Positions 9,741 through 20,489 of a stretch of DNA of 64,000 nucleotides are shown piece after piece; positions within the stretch are counted from its first letter, which is position 1, and the number at the start of each line of letters is the position of its first letter. The notes beneath the pieces are model-generated. The model worked only from the letters and a program-made list of their open reading frames with translations, was not told the origin of the DNA and did not search any database. The DNA lies in the NCBI GenBank assembly GCA_036924085.1, contig JAVGWX010000003.1:128619023-128683022 (forward strand), given 5' to 3'. This DNA is from Ariolimax columbianus. Taxonomy: Eukaryota; Mollusca; Gastropoda; Stylommatophora; Arionidae. Made by a program: the position numbers and the translations under genes.

Positions 9741-11867
9741 CTTAACTTAACTTAACTTAACATCTTTATACTGGTTTAGAAGACCCTGCAGAGTCTGTAT
9801 ACAACCAGTTACATTTACATCACCTTGCTCTAAAAGCTATGCGCATCCAGTTTATTCTTAAATGCATTAACTGTCCCTGCCTCCACTACCTCCCCTGGCA
9901 ATGCATACCCAGCAGACACCACACTCTGACTAAAAAAATATTTCCTAATATCTAACCTGGACCTCTCTTTAGTCAGCTTGTAGCTATGCCCTCGTGTTAT
10001 TGTAGGTGGCTGTATTTTTAAAAACTTGTTATAGTCTTATTTATCGATTCCTCTGTTCATCTTATAAACCTGTATTAAGTCACCACGAATTCTTCTCTCT
10101 TCGAGACACTGTAGACCGGTTTTTCTGAGTCGATCCTCATAACTGTAATTCAGGAATCCCCCTATCATCTTTGTGGCTCTTTTTTGTATTCTTTCTAGCA
10201 TGTTTATGTCTCCTCTATGATAAGGACTCCACACCTGTACACAGTACTCCAATCTAGGTCTAACTAAAGCTTTATACAGTTTGACGATCACTTCCTTGCT
10301 CCTATGTTTAATATTTCTTTTTATCATACCTAACATTGCATTTGCCTTTTTCACTGCTACCTTAACTTGCTCACTCACCTTTCCTGTATGATCTATTATA
10401 ACCCCTAGGTCCCTTTCCTTATCTATCTTTCTAATATTGTTTTCTCCCATTCTGTAATTATGTTCCATATTGGATCTACCCATGTGGATGACTGTACATT
10501 TATCTACATTAAACTCCATTTGCCAGCTTACAGACCATTCTCGAATTTTATCTAAATCCGACATCAATATATCCACTTCCGCTTTAGATGAGACACTACT
10601 GCATAGTTTTGTGTCATCAGCAAATTTTGCAATCATGGATCTCATATCAAGGTCCAAATCATTTATATATATCAAGAACAAAAATTGGTCCCAAAACCGA
10701 GCCCTGTGGCACACCACTTTTCACTTCACTCCACTCAGAGTACTCCTTATTTATGCCCACCCTCTGCCTTCTTCCCATTAACCAATTTTCAATCCATTTG
10801 GCAACTTCCCCCCCCCTATTCCATGTGATTTTAACTTTCGAAATAATCTTTGATGAGGTACTCTATCAAAGGCCTTTGCAAAGTCTAGATAAATAATATC
10901 CACTGGCTCCCCTTTATCTATGATTTTAGTAACCTCCTCCATGAATTCTAATAGATTTGTTAAGCATGATCTCCCTCTAGTAAACCCATGCTGACTATTT
11001 CTAATTAGATTAAATTTGTCTAAATGCATTACAATGTTTTCTTTGATTATTGACTCTAACAATTTACAGACTATGCTCGTTAAACTCACCAGTCTATAAT
11101 TTTCCGGATCTGATTTTTTGCCTTTTTTGAATAAGGGGATCACTCCTGCATCTTTCCAATCCTGTGGAACAATCCCTTTTGTAAGTGATTGAGAACATAA
11201 TATAGCCAATGGTTTTGCTAGTTGGTCTCTAATTTCATACAGCAATTTTGGGTGAATACCATCTTGACCTGGACATTTATTCACCTTCAACCCCTCCAAT
11301 TTTTTAAAAACCATTTCCTCTGTAATACAGATTGATCTTAATCCCGCTGTATCCATGTCTCTTTGAAAAATATCTATAGGCTCTGGGATCTCGCAGCAGT
11401 CCTCCTTTGTGAAGACTGTGCCAAAGTACTGATTGAGCAGATTAGCAGCCTCCCTATTCTCACTTATTATTTTCCCTGTACTGTCTATGAGAGGGCCTAC
11501 TTTGTCTTTCGTTCTTTGTTTATTTCTAACATAAGAAAAGAAGCTTTTACTGTCAGTCTTGATCCTCTGAGCAAGTTTTTTTTCAAAGTCTATTTTTTGC
11601 TGTTTTATTCGCTTTCTGAGATATGTTCTGCTTGTCCAAATATTTTACATATGTTTCTTTTGATTTACCTGCCTCTATATTATTTTTCCATGCTTTATTT
11701 TTTGCTCTTCTACATTTCACTACAAATCTAGTTATCCACTTTTTACGCTTGGGGTTTACCTCCCTACATGGAACACATTCCTCTTTTAGCGTTACTAGAA
11801 CTGTTTTAAAACTTTCCCACTCCTGTTCAACATCTGTTCCTACAACAATATCTTTCGAGATTATGTG
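9741..11867 (-). mobile_element. LINE-D copy 1: RT to 3' end
   Basis: This CR1/L2-like non-LTR element is 5'-truncated at about 11867. Minus-strand coding runs from 11356 (KCPGQDGIHPKLLYEIRDQ; LVSLTSIVCKLLESIIKENI; IYLDFAKAFDRVPH) to 10778, then 10717-10037 with the catalytic AKFADDTKLCSSV, LVRPRLEYCVQVWSP and the terminal CLEERRIRGDLIQVYKM. A frame break separates the parts near 10720-10780. The 3' end carries the family's actggtt...aaccagt stem and an (AACTT)n tail at 9741-9760. Confidence 0.93.
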
Positions 11868-12210
11868 AAACCTATTATGAAGATAGGTACCGCCAGCTTA
11901 TGCTACTGCAGTTTGGCAAATATGGCAGCAGTACATGTACTTCAGTACTGCCTCAGCACACAGATCTAAGGAGAAGGACGTGGCCCACGGCCATTTCCCT
12001 TGAGGAGAAACGGTACGGCAGTACTGAGACTCTGAAAAGGACAGCATACTTTATTGAAGAATCCCAGTTTAAATGAGCAATTATAGAAGAAGAAGAATAT
12101 TATCTTTTTCATTAGCCTTTCAGAGTAAGTAAAAAAATATAATTACATCAATTTCTACAACATTCATAAATAAAAAGAGACACTGTAAGATAAAATATGC
12201 ACAGGTGTAC
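11868..12210. repeat. Dispersed repeat with GAA-rich end
   Basis: The block from about 12035 to 12120 (gaatcccagtttaaatgagc, then gaagaagaagaatatt) has a diverged second copy at 13390-13500. The preceding 150 bp (ggcagcagtacatgtacttc) is unknown. This lies just downstream of MSH3 exon 1 in gene orientation. Confidence 0.55.
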
Positions 12211-12351
12211 CTGAAAATCATCATGCATGTCTGTTGCTATCTTCGTACGTTTTAGTGTCCCACCAATGGGCTTCTCTTTTTCAGAGGAAGTAAAAAATTT
12301 AGAGATTGTTGATTGTTTTTTAGCATTTAAGCCTGCCTGCTTCTGGGACAT
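12211..12351 (-). CDS. MSH3: MSH3 exon 1 with PCNA-binding motif
   Basis: Minus-strand ATG at 12351-12349 opens 47 codons ending at donor TTTCAG|GTACAC. The protein begins MSQKQAGLNAKK, followed by QSTISKFF at residues 13-20. That is a PCNA-interacting PIP box (Q-x-x-I/L-x-x-F-F), as found at the N-terminus of MSH3 and MSH6. The exon ends in phase 0, matching exon 2. Basic residues around KRTK could serve nuclear import. This ATG is chosen because the PIP box follows immediately and family members start the same way. The assignment rests on the PIP box plus the phase match, because N-termini are poorly conserved. Confidence 0.85.
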
Positions 12352-12689
12352 GTTTATTTATCTACCGCTCAGAAATACTCCCCAACATCATTGAATCTGG
12401 AGAAGATACAATACACTGTTCAATTATTGTAATAATTGCATACAATTATTTTAGAAACAAATATAAGACAAACAATTCACTGTAAAGCGTAAAAACAGCA
12501 GAATAATTATATAAGTTTAATTTTTGGGAATTAAAATCACAATCCATCATATGTTGCCTTTACTTTAGTCACTTAAGTTACTTTACGTACAATTAGTGAA
12601 TTACAAACACAGTTTATAATTATTAATTATAATCTATAACTGTATTTGTGAACAACGTTTAGTAGACGACATCAAACTATCTGCAACAT
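12352..12689 (-). promoter_or_regulatory. Probable MSH3 5' flank / 5'UTR
   Basis: This AT-rich sequence lies immediately upstream of the MSH3 start codon. No TATA box at a convincing spacing or other defined motif could be assigned. The call is positional only. Confidence 0.35.
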
Positions 12690-13320
12690 CAGCACATTGC
12701 ACAAACAACATAACCAAACAAAGTAAACACTGGCTAGCATTAGCCATAAGCAAAGGTCAAGCAGCATCACTCATCACAACTGAACCAGAACAGTGAACAT
12801 CAGACAGTCTTGTTTGTAAGCCGTGTTAGTAGTACTGTTAGTGTTACTGTATAAACTCAAAACTGGCTACATAGGTCAGGTAAATCAGCACCGTCTTAAC
12901 ACTTTACTTTGCACAAACTGTCTATACATTTATAACATACATCATACACACTAACACATGACTATGGGCGTATGGCTCAAGTCAATCAGTTCCACCGCAA
13001 CACTCACGAACGCGCGTCTCACACTGTGACACTACACACTAAGTAGACTAACTCACTAAGTCTAAGTTCTAACACAGGTCAAGTCAAGACTCAATCCCTG
13101 AATCAGCACCGCATCAACACCTTGCACAAACTGCCTACACACTAACAGTAACACAAGAAAAGTCAATCAGCGCCACCTTAACACATCGTTCAAATTGCCT
13201 ATACTATACTTTTACTTTTAGCAAAAGTCAAGTCAATCAGCGGTCTCAACACATTGCACACACTGCCTACACATTAACACAGGCAAAGTCTATCAGCACT
13301 GCCCTCAGCACATCCATAGT
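12690..13320. repeat. Degenerate tandem repeat upstream of MSH3
   Basis: Phrases such as aagtcaatcagc, cattgcacaaactgcctaca and cattaacacaggc recur in the same order several times between 12690 and 13315, with a period of very roughly 60-70 bp and many changes. It is a decayed minisatellite in the 5' flank of MSH3. Confidence 0.65.
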
Positions 13321-13389
13321 AAGGGAGAAAAAAATTTCGTGTCTATTAAGAACAACAATGTAACGAATATGAATGATCCCTTAATATTA

Positions 13390-13640
13390 CTGTTTTGAGA
13401 CTGAAAAGAACAGCATACTTTTTTAAAGAATCCCAGTGTAAATAAGCAACGATAACAGAAGAAGAATATTAATATGATCATTTTCATTAGCCGTTCCCCG
13501 TAATGCACTCGCCTTGCAAAGAGTTGAACGGAAACGGCATGGGTTTGAGCCCGCAGGTTTCAAGCTACCCCTGGTCTCAAAGAGGTGAGCCAAAATGCCT
13601 GCGTCCTGAATTATCCCCGTTCGTCTTGACTTATGTCTTG
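13390..13640. repeat. Second copy of GAA-ended repeat plus possible tRNA-like piece
   Basis: 13390-13500 is a diverged copy of 12035-12125 (gactgaaaagaacagcatac; gaatcccagtgtaaataagc; cattttcattagcc). After it, tgcactcgccttgcaaagag and gggtttgagcccgc resemble the anticodon arm and B box of a tRNA-derived SINE, but no A box is clear. Confidence 0.5.
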
Positions 13641-14280
13641 CAACTAGTCTAAGGTAGTTCGGGGCCAGAGAATGATGTTGATGACCAGCGTTGTTTCTTC
13701 CTTACTATAATCCAAATACAGTGCAAGTTGCATCATCAAGACACAAACTGTCTGATGCGTCGCCATCATCACTTGCGATGAGCAACAACTAACTGTAAAC
13801 CACATCTAGGTTTGATTCAATGATCTTTTCTGGAAAAAAAACAAAGACTAAACGCGATTAGCGCAGGCACACATTCTACATTATCACTGCAGTCATTAAA
13901 AAAAACCAGAAACAAGAGAAGGTGATTTATAGCGCATGAAGAGAAGACTACTGGACTTGTGACCTCAGTTCTTCTCTATTGCGTTTGTTCTAATTGATGT
14001 TACCGGCACCGATGAGGCATTGAAAGTGCTGACAGCAGTTGGCGATGCATATCTGGCTGCTTTGTTAAGACTAATAAAAGTGAATAAAGAATAATAATAG
14101 GCGAATAACGAATCAATACTGACAATAAAATTGCAACCACCAACTTATCACAACACTAGGCCAAAAATACAAGAATGGTGCAATAGGAAAACATTCAGGC
14201 TAAACAGCTGATAAGTAAACATGCTTAGAGTAAAGATAATTTAAATACACAAATGGATATGTGCTTAAAGATGAGAAGTC
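13641..14280. other. Intergenic; nothing recognised
   Basis: AT-rich intergenic sequence with short tracts of A. I see no coding similarity, no clear repeat and no RNA gene. Confidence 0.5.
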
Positions 14281-14299
14281 ATGATGGAACTTCTCAGTT

Positions 14300-15530
14300 A
14301 TAGTGAATTTCAGGGCAATTGTCTAGGAGACCAGGGTATGCATTGCGGCAACATCCAGTATGACCAGCTGCTTCAATTCCAATGCAACTATCTGAGGCGG
14401 TTATTCAAAATGTCACTTCTATCCATCACTAATGTGCCCATGATGGGATCTTGTGAAGCCATGATGTCAGCTCTTTCATTACCCTAAACCCCGGCATGAG
14501 CAGTACACTAGATCCATGTCAACCCCTGAAGGTTTGAGGCATCAACAGCTGCAATCCATTCGTACCTAAGCCATCCTTTCTGTACTTTCTGAAGCACGGC
14601 TTGCGTGTCTGTCACGACGATTGCCCTTGTTACATAAAAGTCAGATATTTCAGTGCTGAGGTCACTGCTTCCGTCTCCATTCTCATACTGGAGGTTGTTG
14701 ACATGTATACCCTACTGCGCTCAGCAACGACCTATCCTCTCACTCTAGCCGAGAAACTCCAGCCTGATATCCCACTGCGCACGACTGATCCGTCGATGAA
14801 TATGACAGCGTCACTCTCCTGCATGTTCTCAGTTATCATCTGATTTACCTCGTGGTCTGCTCTCCCGTTGCTCCGTTCTCTGTATTCCTTGCCTAAGGTT
14901 ATGATGACTCTCTGGTACTCTATAATTCTATCACCAGTGTGGACCCATTCTTCCCTTTTGGCTCTCGTCTCAGCTGGAGTGACGTGTCCGATTGTTGTTT
15001 CAGCCTGTGCCATCCATGACGACCCTCTCTTGATCCCTTTATGTCTGAGATACTACTGTGCAGAGGGAGCCGCGTGTCTCTGGTGACACGTGTATAGGCT
15101 TTGACTTGTGCTAGTTTATGTCTGGATAACCGATAACAATCCCAACATGTACCGCATCATCCCAATCAGGATATCTCTTGTGCAGCCCAGAACCAGTCGC
15201 ATACCTTCATTCTGGATTCGTTTCAATCTTTCCCACTGTGTTCTTGATAGTGTGAGGATGCCTAGTCCGTAATCGATGACAGACAACACGACCTGACGAA
15301 ATAGGATGAGCAGGAAGCGCTGTTCCAAGTCGGCAGCAGCCATGGTCTTGAGTGCTCCTAACATTCTCTTGCATCTTTGTACGATGTGGTCAACATGGCA
15401 ATTATAGGAAATACTGCGATCAAAAGTCACTGTGATGTATTTCAACTTGTCGCACCTGTCAATGGTGCAACCATCAAACGTGATGCTCGGGAGCTCAGAC
15501 TTTACTATGAAATTATTCATAAAGTAAAAG
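14300..15530 (-). mobile_element. LINE-F copy 1: RT thumb and RNase H, decayed
   Basis: Minus-strand reading gives DKLKYITVTFDRSISYNCH and LKRIQNEGMRLVLGCTRD at 15116-15520, typical of the post-catalytic RT region of RNase H-bearing LINEs. RNase H-like DAVIFIDGSVVRSGISGW follows in 14732-15013. The blocks are separated by frame breaks, and the catalytic RT core lies upstream of the break point or is lost. A second, inverted and nested copy is at 30785-34772. It is a different family from LINE-A. Confidence 0.8.
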
Positions 15531-16184
15531 TGAATTGACGATCTGCAGATTGCAGAAGTTTTATATCAGACGTGTGTCAAACAAGGAGGGGCACCTATTG
15601 AAAGGAGCAGTAATGTGTATAACCAACGATCACCATGAATTTTCATCATCGCTATGATCGCTATTAGCTGGGAAATAGCGCACATGTGGGGCTGCTCAGA
15701 GTGTGGCACTGTAGATTATGGATAAAATATTAAGAATAACAAGAAAAAGAAGATATTTGAATGACAGTAACAGCCAACATTCAGTCTAATGTGAATCCTC
15801 AAATGGGTCAATTGTTTATACAATTCATGCAACTCAACCAAAGTTTGAAAATTGTGCATCTTTTGAAGTGATGGTTCAACGAGGTAAGTAACATTAACCA
15901 GAAAGGTTTTGTATGAAAGTTTATTGAAGGAGCCACACAAAACAAAATGGCGGAGTTTGATGTGTGTAGCAACGGCGTTAAGCTATAACTTTATGGTAAA
16001 ATCACATCTAATATGACGTTCAAAGGTTTCAATGTAAGTTATTATGAAAGTTTAAAATGCCGATCTGCTAAACCCATTGTTCTTTTGAGTAATTATTTAT
16101 GCTAGTGGAATTGTCACGGTATCATTTAGCTCTGACGTGGAATATTTACAATTACGGTTTAACAATTAAATTCAATATGGAGCG
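15531..16184. other. Intergenic; nothing recognised
   Basis: AT-rich sequence without recognisable coding content, element or RNA. The open frame at 15716-15940 has no family resemblance. Confidence 0.5.
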
Positions 16185-16400
16185 TCTGCCACAATGACAG
16201 AGCATTGGTTTTTCACGGCAAAAAGTTAGGTGTTTAACTCACACCTTCGGTGCGCTTCAGTCAACCCAGCTGTAAATGGATACTTGGCTTACGGTTATTG
16301 AAGAAAAGGCAGCGAAGAAGAGAACTCAGTGACCACCCCACCTCACACAAGCTGTGTGACTGTGTACTGTACTGTGTGGCTTAGTAAGTTAGTTAAGTAA
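16185..16400 (+). mobile_element. SINE-U relic (plus)
   Basis: Blocks gtcaacccagctgtaaatgg, atacttggcttacggttatt and aggcagcgaagaagagaact, then accccacctcacacaagctg, follow the same order as in 43270-43515. It is diverged and has no clear termini. Confidence 0.55.
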
Positions 16401-16432
16401 GAAGTATTTACTATACGTATAAGATCTATTCG

Positions 16433-16725
16433 GCAAGAGTTGAGCATAGAGGAGAACTGGTTTATCAATTTCATTTTGGCTAGAAAATGCAAATACTTTG
16501 GTCACATCAAGAGATACAATGGTCTTGAGAGGACGGTGATGGAAGGTATGGTGCTAGGCAAAAGAGGAAGGGGTAGACCAAGAAGACGATGGCACCAAAA
16601 TATCCAGGGGTGCCTGAGTATGACTGTGGCGGAGGCTGGAGTTTTGGCAAGAGAACGAGTTTCTTTTAGACAGAATGTGATGGGAGCGACGTTTTACATA
16701 GGACATGCTACATGATGATAATGAT
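16433..16725 (+). mobile_element. LINE C-terminal fragment
   Basis: The plus-strand frame reads ARKCKYFGHIKRYNGLERT, then GKRGRGRPRRRWHQNIQG and a conserved closing block VMGATFYIGHAT. This is the extreme C-terminus typical of RTE-like endonuclease/RT LINEs (FGH...RGRPRRRW). The element is 5'-truncated just upstream and followed by a short gat-rich tail. Confidence 0.8.
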
Positions 16726-16856
16726 AAGATCTATACTTATAGTAATACAGACATCTCCAACACTTGATCACCGACCAGCGGTTAAGTTTGATTTGGGACT
16801 CCATTTTCTTTAGTGAAATATAATATCGTGCCTTTATCTAATAAACTTATTATAAC

Positions 16857-18300
16857 TTAACTTGATTATACTGGTTTAGAAGTCTCTACCAGTTTATTCC
16901 ACTTCATCGATTCTAAAAATAACTGATCATACAATCTATTTTGGGGATTGAGATGCTGAGCAGTGCATGAACTGCAGTGGTCAGTGACCCATAGCTGGCT
17001 GCTAGCGCCAGGGCCAGCGAACCAGAGCTGCCAAGACTCTTCTACACCTCCACGCGGATAAGGAGAAGGGATCGAAGAGGGAATGCTAACTCGGTACTAA
17101 AAAAATGCTTGCTGAAGTTGGACCGAAAGGTGCAAATATCGCAGTCAAGCTGTAAACTACGACACAACGCATTCCATTCTCTGGACTACATTCTGCTACT
17201 TAAGCCCTTTCAGGGTTTGGTAGCGGGAGATTGAGAACAAACGAAGACAAGTCAAAGCCAAGCCATCCAATCTATTTTTGAATGCATTAACTGACCCTTC
17301 CTCCACCACATCCTATGACAATGCATTCCAAGCATTCACACTCTCTGACTAAAAAAATATTTTTTGATATCTAATCTGGACCTGTCTTTAAACAATTTGA
17401 AGCTGTGCCCTCTTGTTCCTGTAGCCGGTTGTACTTTGAAAAACTTGGTATAGTCTAATTTATCCTTTGCATTGAATTGATTAATTTATGAACTTTTATT
17501 AAGTCATCTTGAATTCTTCTCTGTTCTAGACAATGTAGACCAGTCTTTCTTTATATCTGGAATTCCACAATCATTTTTGAACCTCTTCTTCTCTTTTTTA
17601 TATCCTTTGTAGGATGTCTATATCCACTCTATGATAAGGATTTCACACCTGAACACAGTACTTAAATTTAGGTCTCACCAATGATTTATATAATTTGACT
17701 ATCAGTTCCTTACTCCTATGTGTAATGTTTTTTTTTAATCATACCCATCATTTGCATTTTAGCCTTTTTCACTGCCACCTGGACTTGCTCCCGCACCTTA
17801 CCTGTATGATCTATTTAAACACCTAGGTCAATTTCCTTTTTTATTGTCCTAATATTGTTCACTCCCATCATATAATTATAATCCTTATTGGATCTTCCAT
17901 GTGGATGACTGTACATTTTTCTACATTAAACTTCATCTGCCAGCTCTCAGACCATTTATGAATCACATCTTTAGCCGATCTCAGTAGATCCACCTCTACC
18001 GGAGGAGAGACCCTGCAGCATAATTCATCTGCAAATTTTTAAATCATGGATCTGATGTCATTGTCCAAATCATTTATATATATCAAGAACAAAATTTGTC
18101 CCAGTGCCGATCCACTTATTACATCACACCAATCGGAGTACTTCTTATTTATGGTTACTCTCTGCCTTGTGTACGTTAACCAATTTTCTATCCAATTGGC
18201 AACTCTCTGCCACTTATTCCATGTGATTGCAACTTTCAAAACAATCTTTTTAAATAAATTCAACAGGCAATCATTATTTATTCTAAGAACAGGGCTAATC
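16857..18300 (-). mobile_element. LINE-D copy 2, heavily decayed
   Basis: The 3' terminal words (actggtttagaagtct) are at 16870-16890. SINE-C copy 2 then interrupts (16946-17265), and LINE-D continues from 17280 through the RT region to about 18300, where minus-strand residues FLIYINDLDNDIRSMI and NWLTYTRQRVTINKKYSDW are still readable. Many indels are present. It is dead. Confidence 0.85.
16946..17265 (+). mobile_element. SINE-C copy 2
   Basis: It starts gggattgagatgctgagcag and ends gggagattgagaacaaacga. A block of about 60 bp between the first and second thirds is missing compared with the copy at 20092-20470. It is nested in LINE-D copy 2, so it inserted later. Confidence 0.88.
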
Positions 18301-18529
18301 TTCATGTTCACTGTGCTCTATGCGAGGCTGCAGTGTGTTATGTTGCTGATTCATTGACACTAACAAAATCACTGGAGGACAAATTGAGAATGACTTAGGC
18401 CTCTCTTGAGAGACACTTGTTCGGAATCACTTTCCGGAACAGACGTATGCAAAATATCCACAACTCTGACATATGGCGATTGTCTTTGGAGAATAATGCA
18501 GTAATCTATGCAGACAAGGCAAAACATAG
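18301..18529. other. Intergenic; nothing recognised
   Basis: Short unassigned stretch between LINE relics. No coding similarity is seen. Confidence 0.4.
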
Positions 18530-18830
18530 ATAGGCAGGTCACATGTTGTGACGAAACGATGACAGATGGAGCACGATAACAGCAATCTGTTACCCCCGAG
18601 GTAAAAGGAGACTGTTGGGAAGACCTCCATTGTGATGGTCAGACTCCCTTGCTGTACGCAACAACATCTGATACACCTTTGAAGGAGTTTTTACAATGCA
18701 CTGTATTTCCATGTCCCAAGACAGGGTCTGCTAGAGACCAAGCTGGGACACGCAGCTACACTGAGGAACAGCTGATCAAGATCAAGACAAGGATAATCCG
18801 GAACCTGATATTGATTAAAGAAATAGAATG
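18530..18830 (+). mobile_element. LINE C-terminal relic
   Basis: Plus-strand residues around 18530-18660 include GRPPLRWSDSLA, preceded by a weak RWAGHV-like block. This is the terminal arginine-rich block found in several non-LTR polyproteins. The reading frame is broken and the family is undetermined. Confidence 0.5.
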
Positions 18831-18834
18831 AACT

Positions 18835-19450
18835 ATGAAGAATAACACTAGAAATAGATCACCGGATATAGATGGCATAACAAATGAAGGAATTCAAGCT
18901 TGGTGGAACAGAGGATTTAATTGACTAGAGACAATATTTATGGGAGCATTGAAAGAAAGCAGAGTACCAGCATGCTGGTAACAATCATCAATAATGCCCA
19001 TCTGAAAGAAACAAGGCGTTGAAAGAAACTGTCATATATACAGAGACATATAGCTACTAAGTTAAAACCAATTGTTGAACCTCAATTGAGCAAAGCTGAA
19101 TTTGAATTCCATGAGGGAAAACTAAGAGGCTTACCAGGAGTAGATAGAGGAAAAAAAATAGGAAACACAAACACTAAGTGTTGCCAACTAAATCAAGGTG
19201 AACAAGTGGTAATCTTTAGACACTGCACATCTAATTTATTCTCAATAAACTGAAGATAGGAACTACAGATGAATGTGTCTGCACCACTGATAAGATGACT
19301 GCTGAACATCTGCTACAAAATTGTCAAAAATATGAGAAACATGACCATTCACTGACAAACTCTATTGAGATACAAATAATATGTTCACTGCTTTCTTTAG
19401 ATATTTTCTGGTTGACATATGAAAGAATATGAAGAAGTATACTTATATAA
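18835..19450 (+). mobile_element. LINE-A-related relic
   Basis: The start keeps an RT block like RNRSPDIDGITNEGIQAW (18850-18900). The end keeps KMTAEHLLQNCQKYE (about 19292-19336), the zinc-knuckle-like C-terminus of LINE-A, and finishes in tatgaagaag. Stops and deletions are abundant, so this is an old copy of LINE-A or a close sister. Confidence 0.7.
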
Positions 19451-19454
19451 TTAG

Positions 19455-20065
19455 AGAATGGGAGAGAACAATATTAGACAGATGGATAAGGAAAGGGACC
19501 TAGGGGTTATAATAGATCATACAGGTAAGGTGAGTGAGCAAGTTCAGGTAGCAGTAGAAAAGGCAAATGCAATGTTAGGTATGATAAAAAGAAATATTAA
19601 ACATAGGAACAAGGAACTATGTACAGGTGTAGAGTCCTTATCATAGAAGGGATATACACATGCTGGAAAGAATACAAAAAAGAGCAACGCAGCTGATAGT
19701 GTGATTCTAGAATTACAGTTATGAGGAAAGACTCAGAAAAGCTGGCCTACAGTGTCTAAAAGAGAGAAGAATTCGAGGTGACTTAAAAAATACAGCCACC
19801 CACAACAACAAGAGGGCATAGCTACAAATTAACTAAAGAGAGGTCCAGATTAGATATTAGGAAATATTTTTTTAATCAAAGAGTGGTGAATGCTTGGAAT
19901 GCATTGCCACGGGTGGTAGTGGAGGCAGGGACAGTTAATGCATTTAAGAATAAATTGGATGCGCATAGCTTTTAGAGCAAGGTAATGTAAATGAAACTGG
20001 TTGTATACAGACTCTGCAGAGTCTTCTAAACCAGTATAAAGACGTTAAGTTAAGTTAGTAGGTCA
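19455..20065 (+). mobile_element. LINE-D copy 3, 3' fragment
   Basis: The plus frame reads MGENNIRQMDKERDLGVII and VAVEKANAMLGMIKRNIKH, as in other LINE-D copies. It then has an internal deletion and runs to the 3' end (aactggttgtatacagactc) with a short gttaagttaag tail near 20050. Confidence 0.9.
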
Positions 20066-20079
20066 TGGATAATCTGCTT

Positions 20080-20482
20080 GAATAACACATGGGATCAAGA
20101 TGCTGAGCAGCGCATGAGCTGCAGTGGTCAGCGACCCATAGCTGACTGCTAGCGTCCCATAGCTGACTGCTAGCGTCAGGGCCAGCGAACCAGAGCTGCC
20201 AAGATCCTTCTACACCTCCACGCGGTGATCCTGGATAACAGGCTGCAGCAGGGCAGACTGGCTAAGGAGAAGGGATCGTAGAGGGAATGCTAACCCGGTA
20301 CTTAAAAAATGCTTGCTGAAGTCGGATGTGTTGGACCAAAAGGTGCAAATATCGCAGTCAAGCTGTAAACTACGACACAACGCATTCCGTTCTCTTGACT
20401 ACATTCTGCTACTTAAGCCCTTTCAGGGTTTGGTAGCGGGAGATTGAGAACGAACGAAGAAGTAGAAGAAGAATAACACATG
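20080..20482 (+). mobile_element. SINE-C copy 3, nearly complete, 12-bp TSD
   Basis: Perfect gaataacacatg duplications at 20080-20091 and 20471-20482 bound the element (20092-20470). It starts ggatcaagatgctgagcagc and ends gagaacgaacgaagaag plus a GAA-type tail. It contains a 21-bp internal duplication near 20140-20175 (tcccatagctgactgctagcg). No tRNA A/B boxes are obvious. This is the best reference copy of the family in the window. Confidence 0.93.
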
Positions 20483-20489
20483 ACAGTTT

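Larger units (their letters stand above)
3246..12210. other. MSH3 intron 1, repeat-filled
   Basis: This intron of about 9 kb is almost entirely retrotransposon material. In window order it holds LINE-A (3275-4522), LINE-B (5205-7400), SINE-T (7523-7786), SINE-U (7870-8022), a SINE-C fragment (8150-8290), an APE-domain LINE relic (8290-9650) split by a tRNA-Met SINE, and LINE-D (9741-11867). The remaining gaps are short. Confidence 0.75.
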
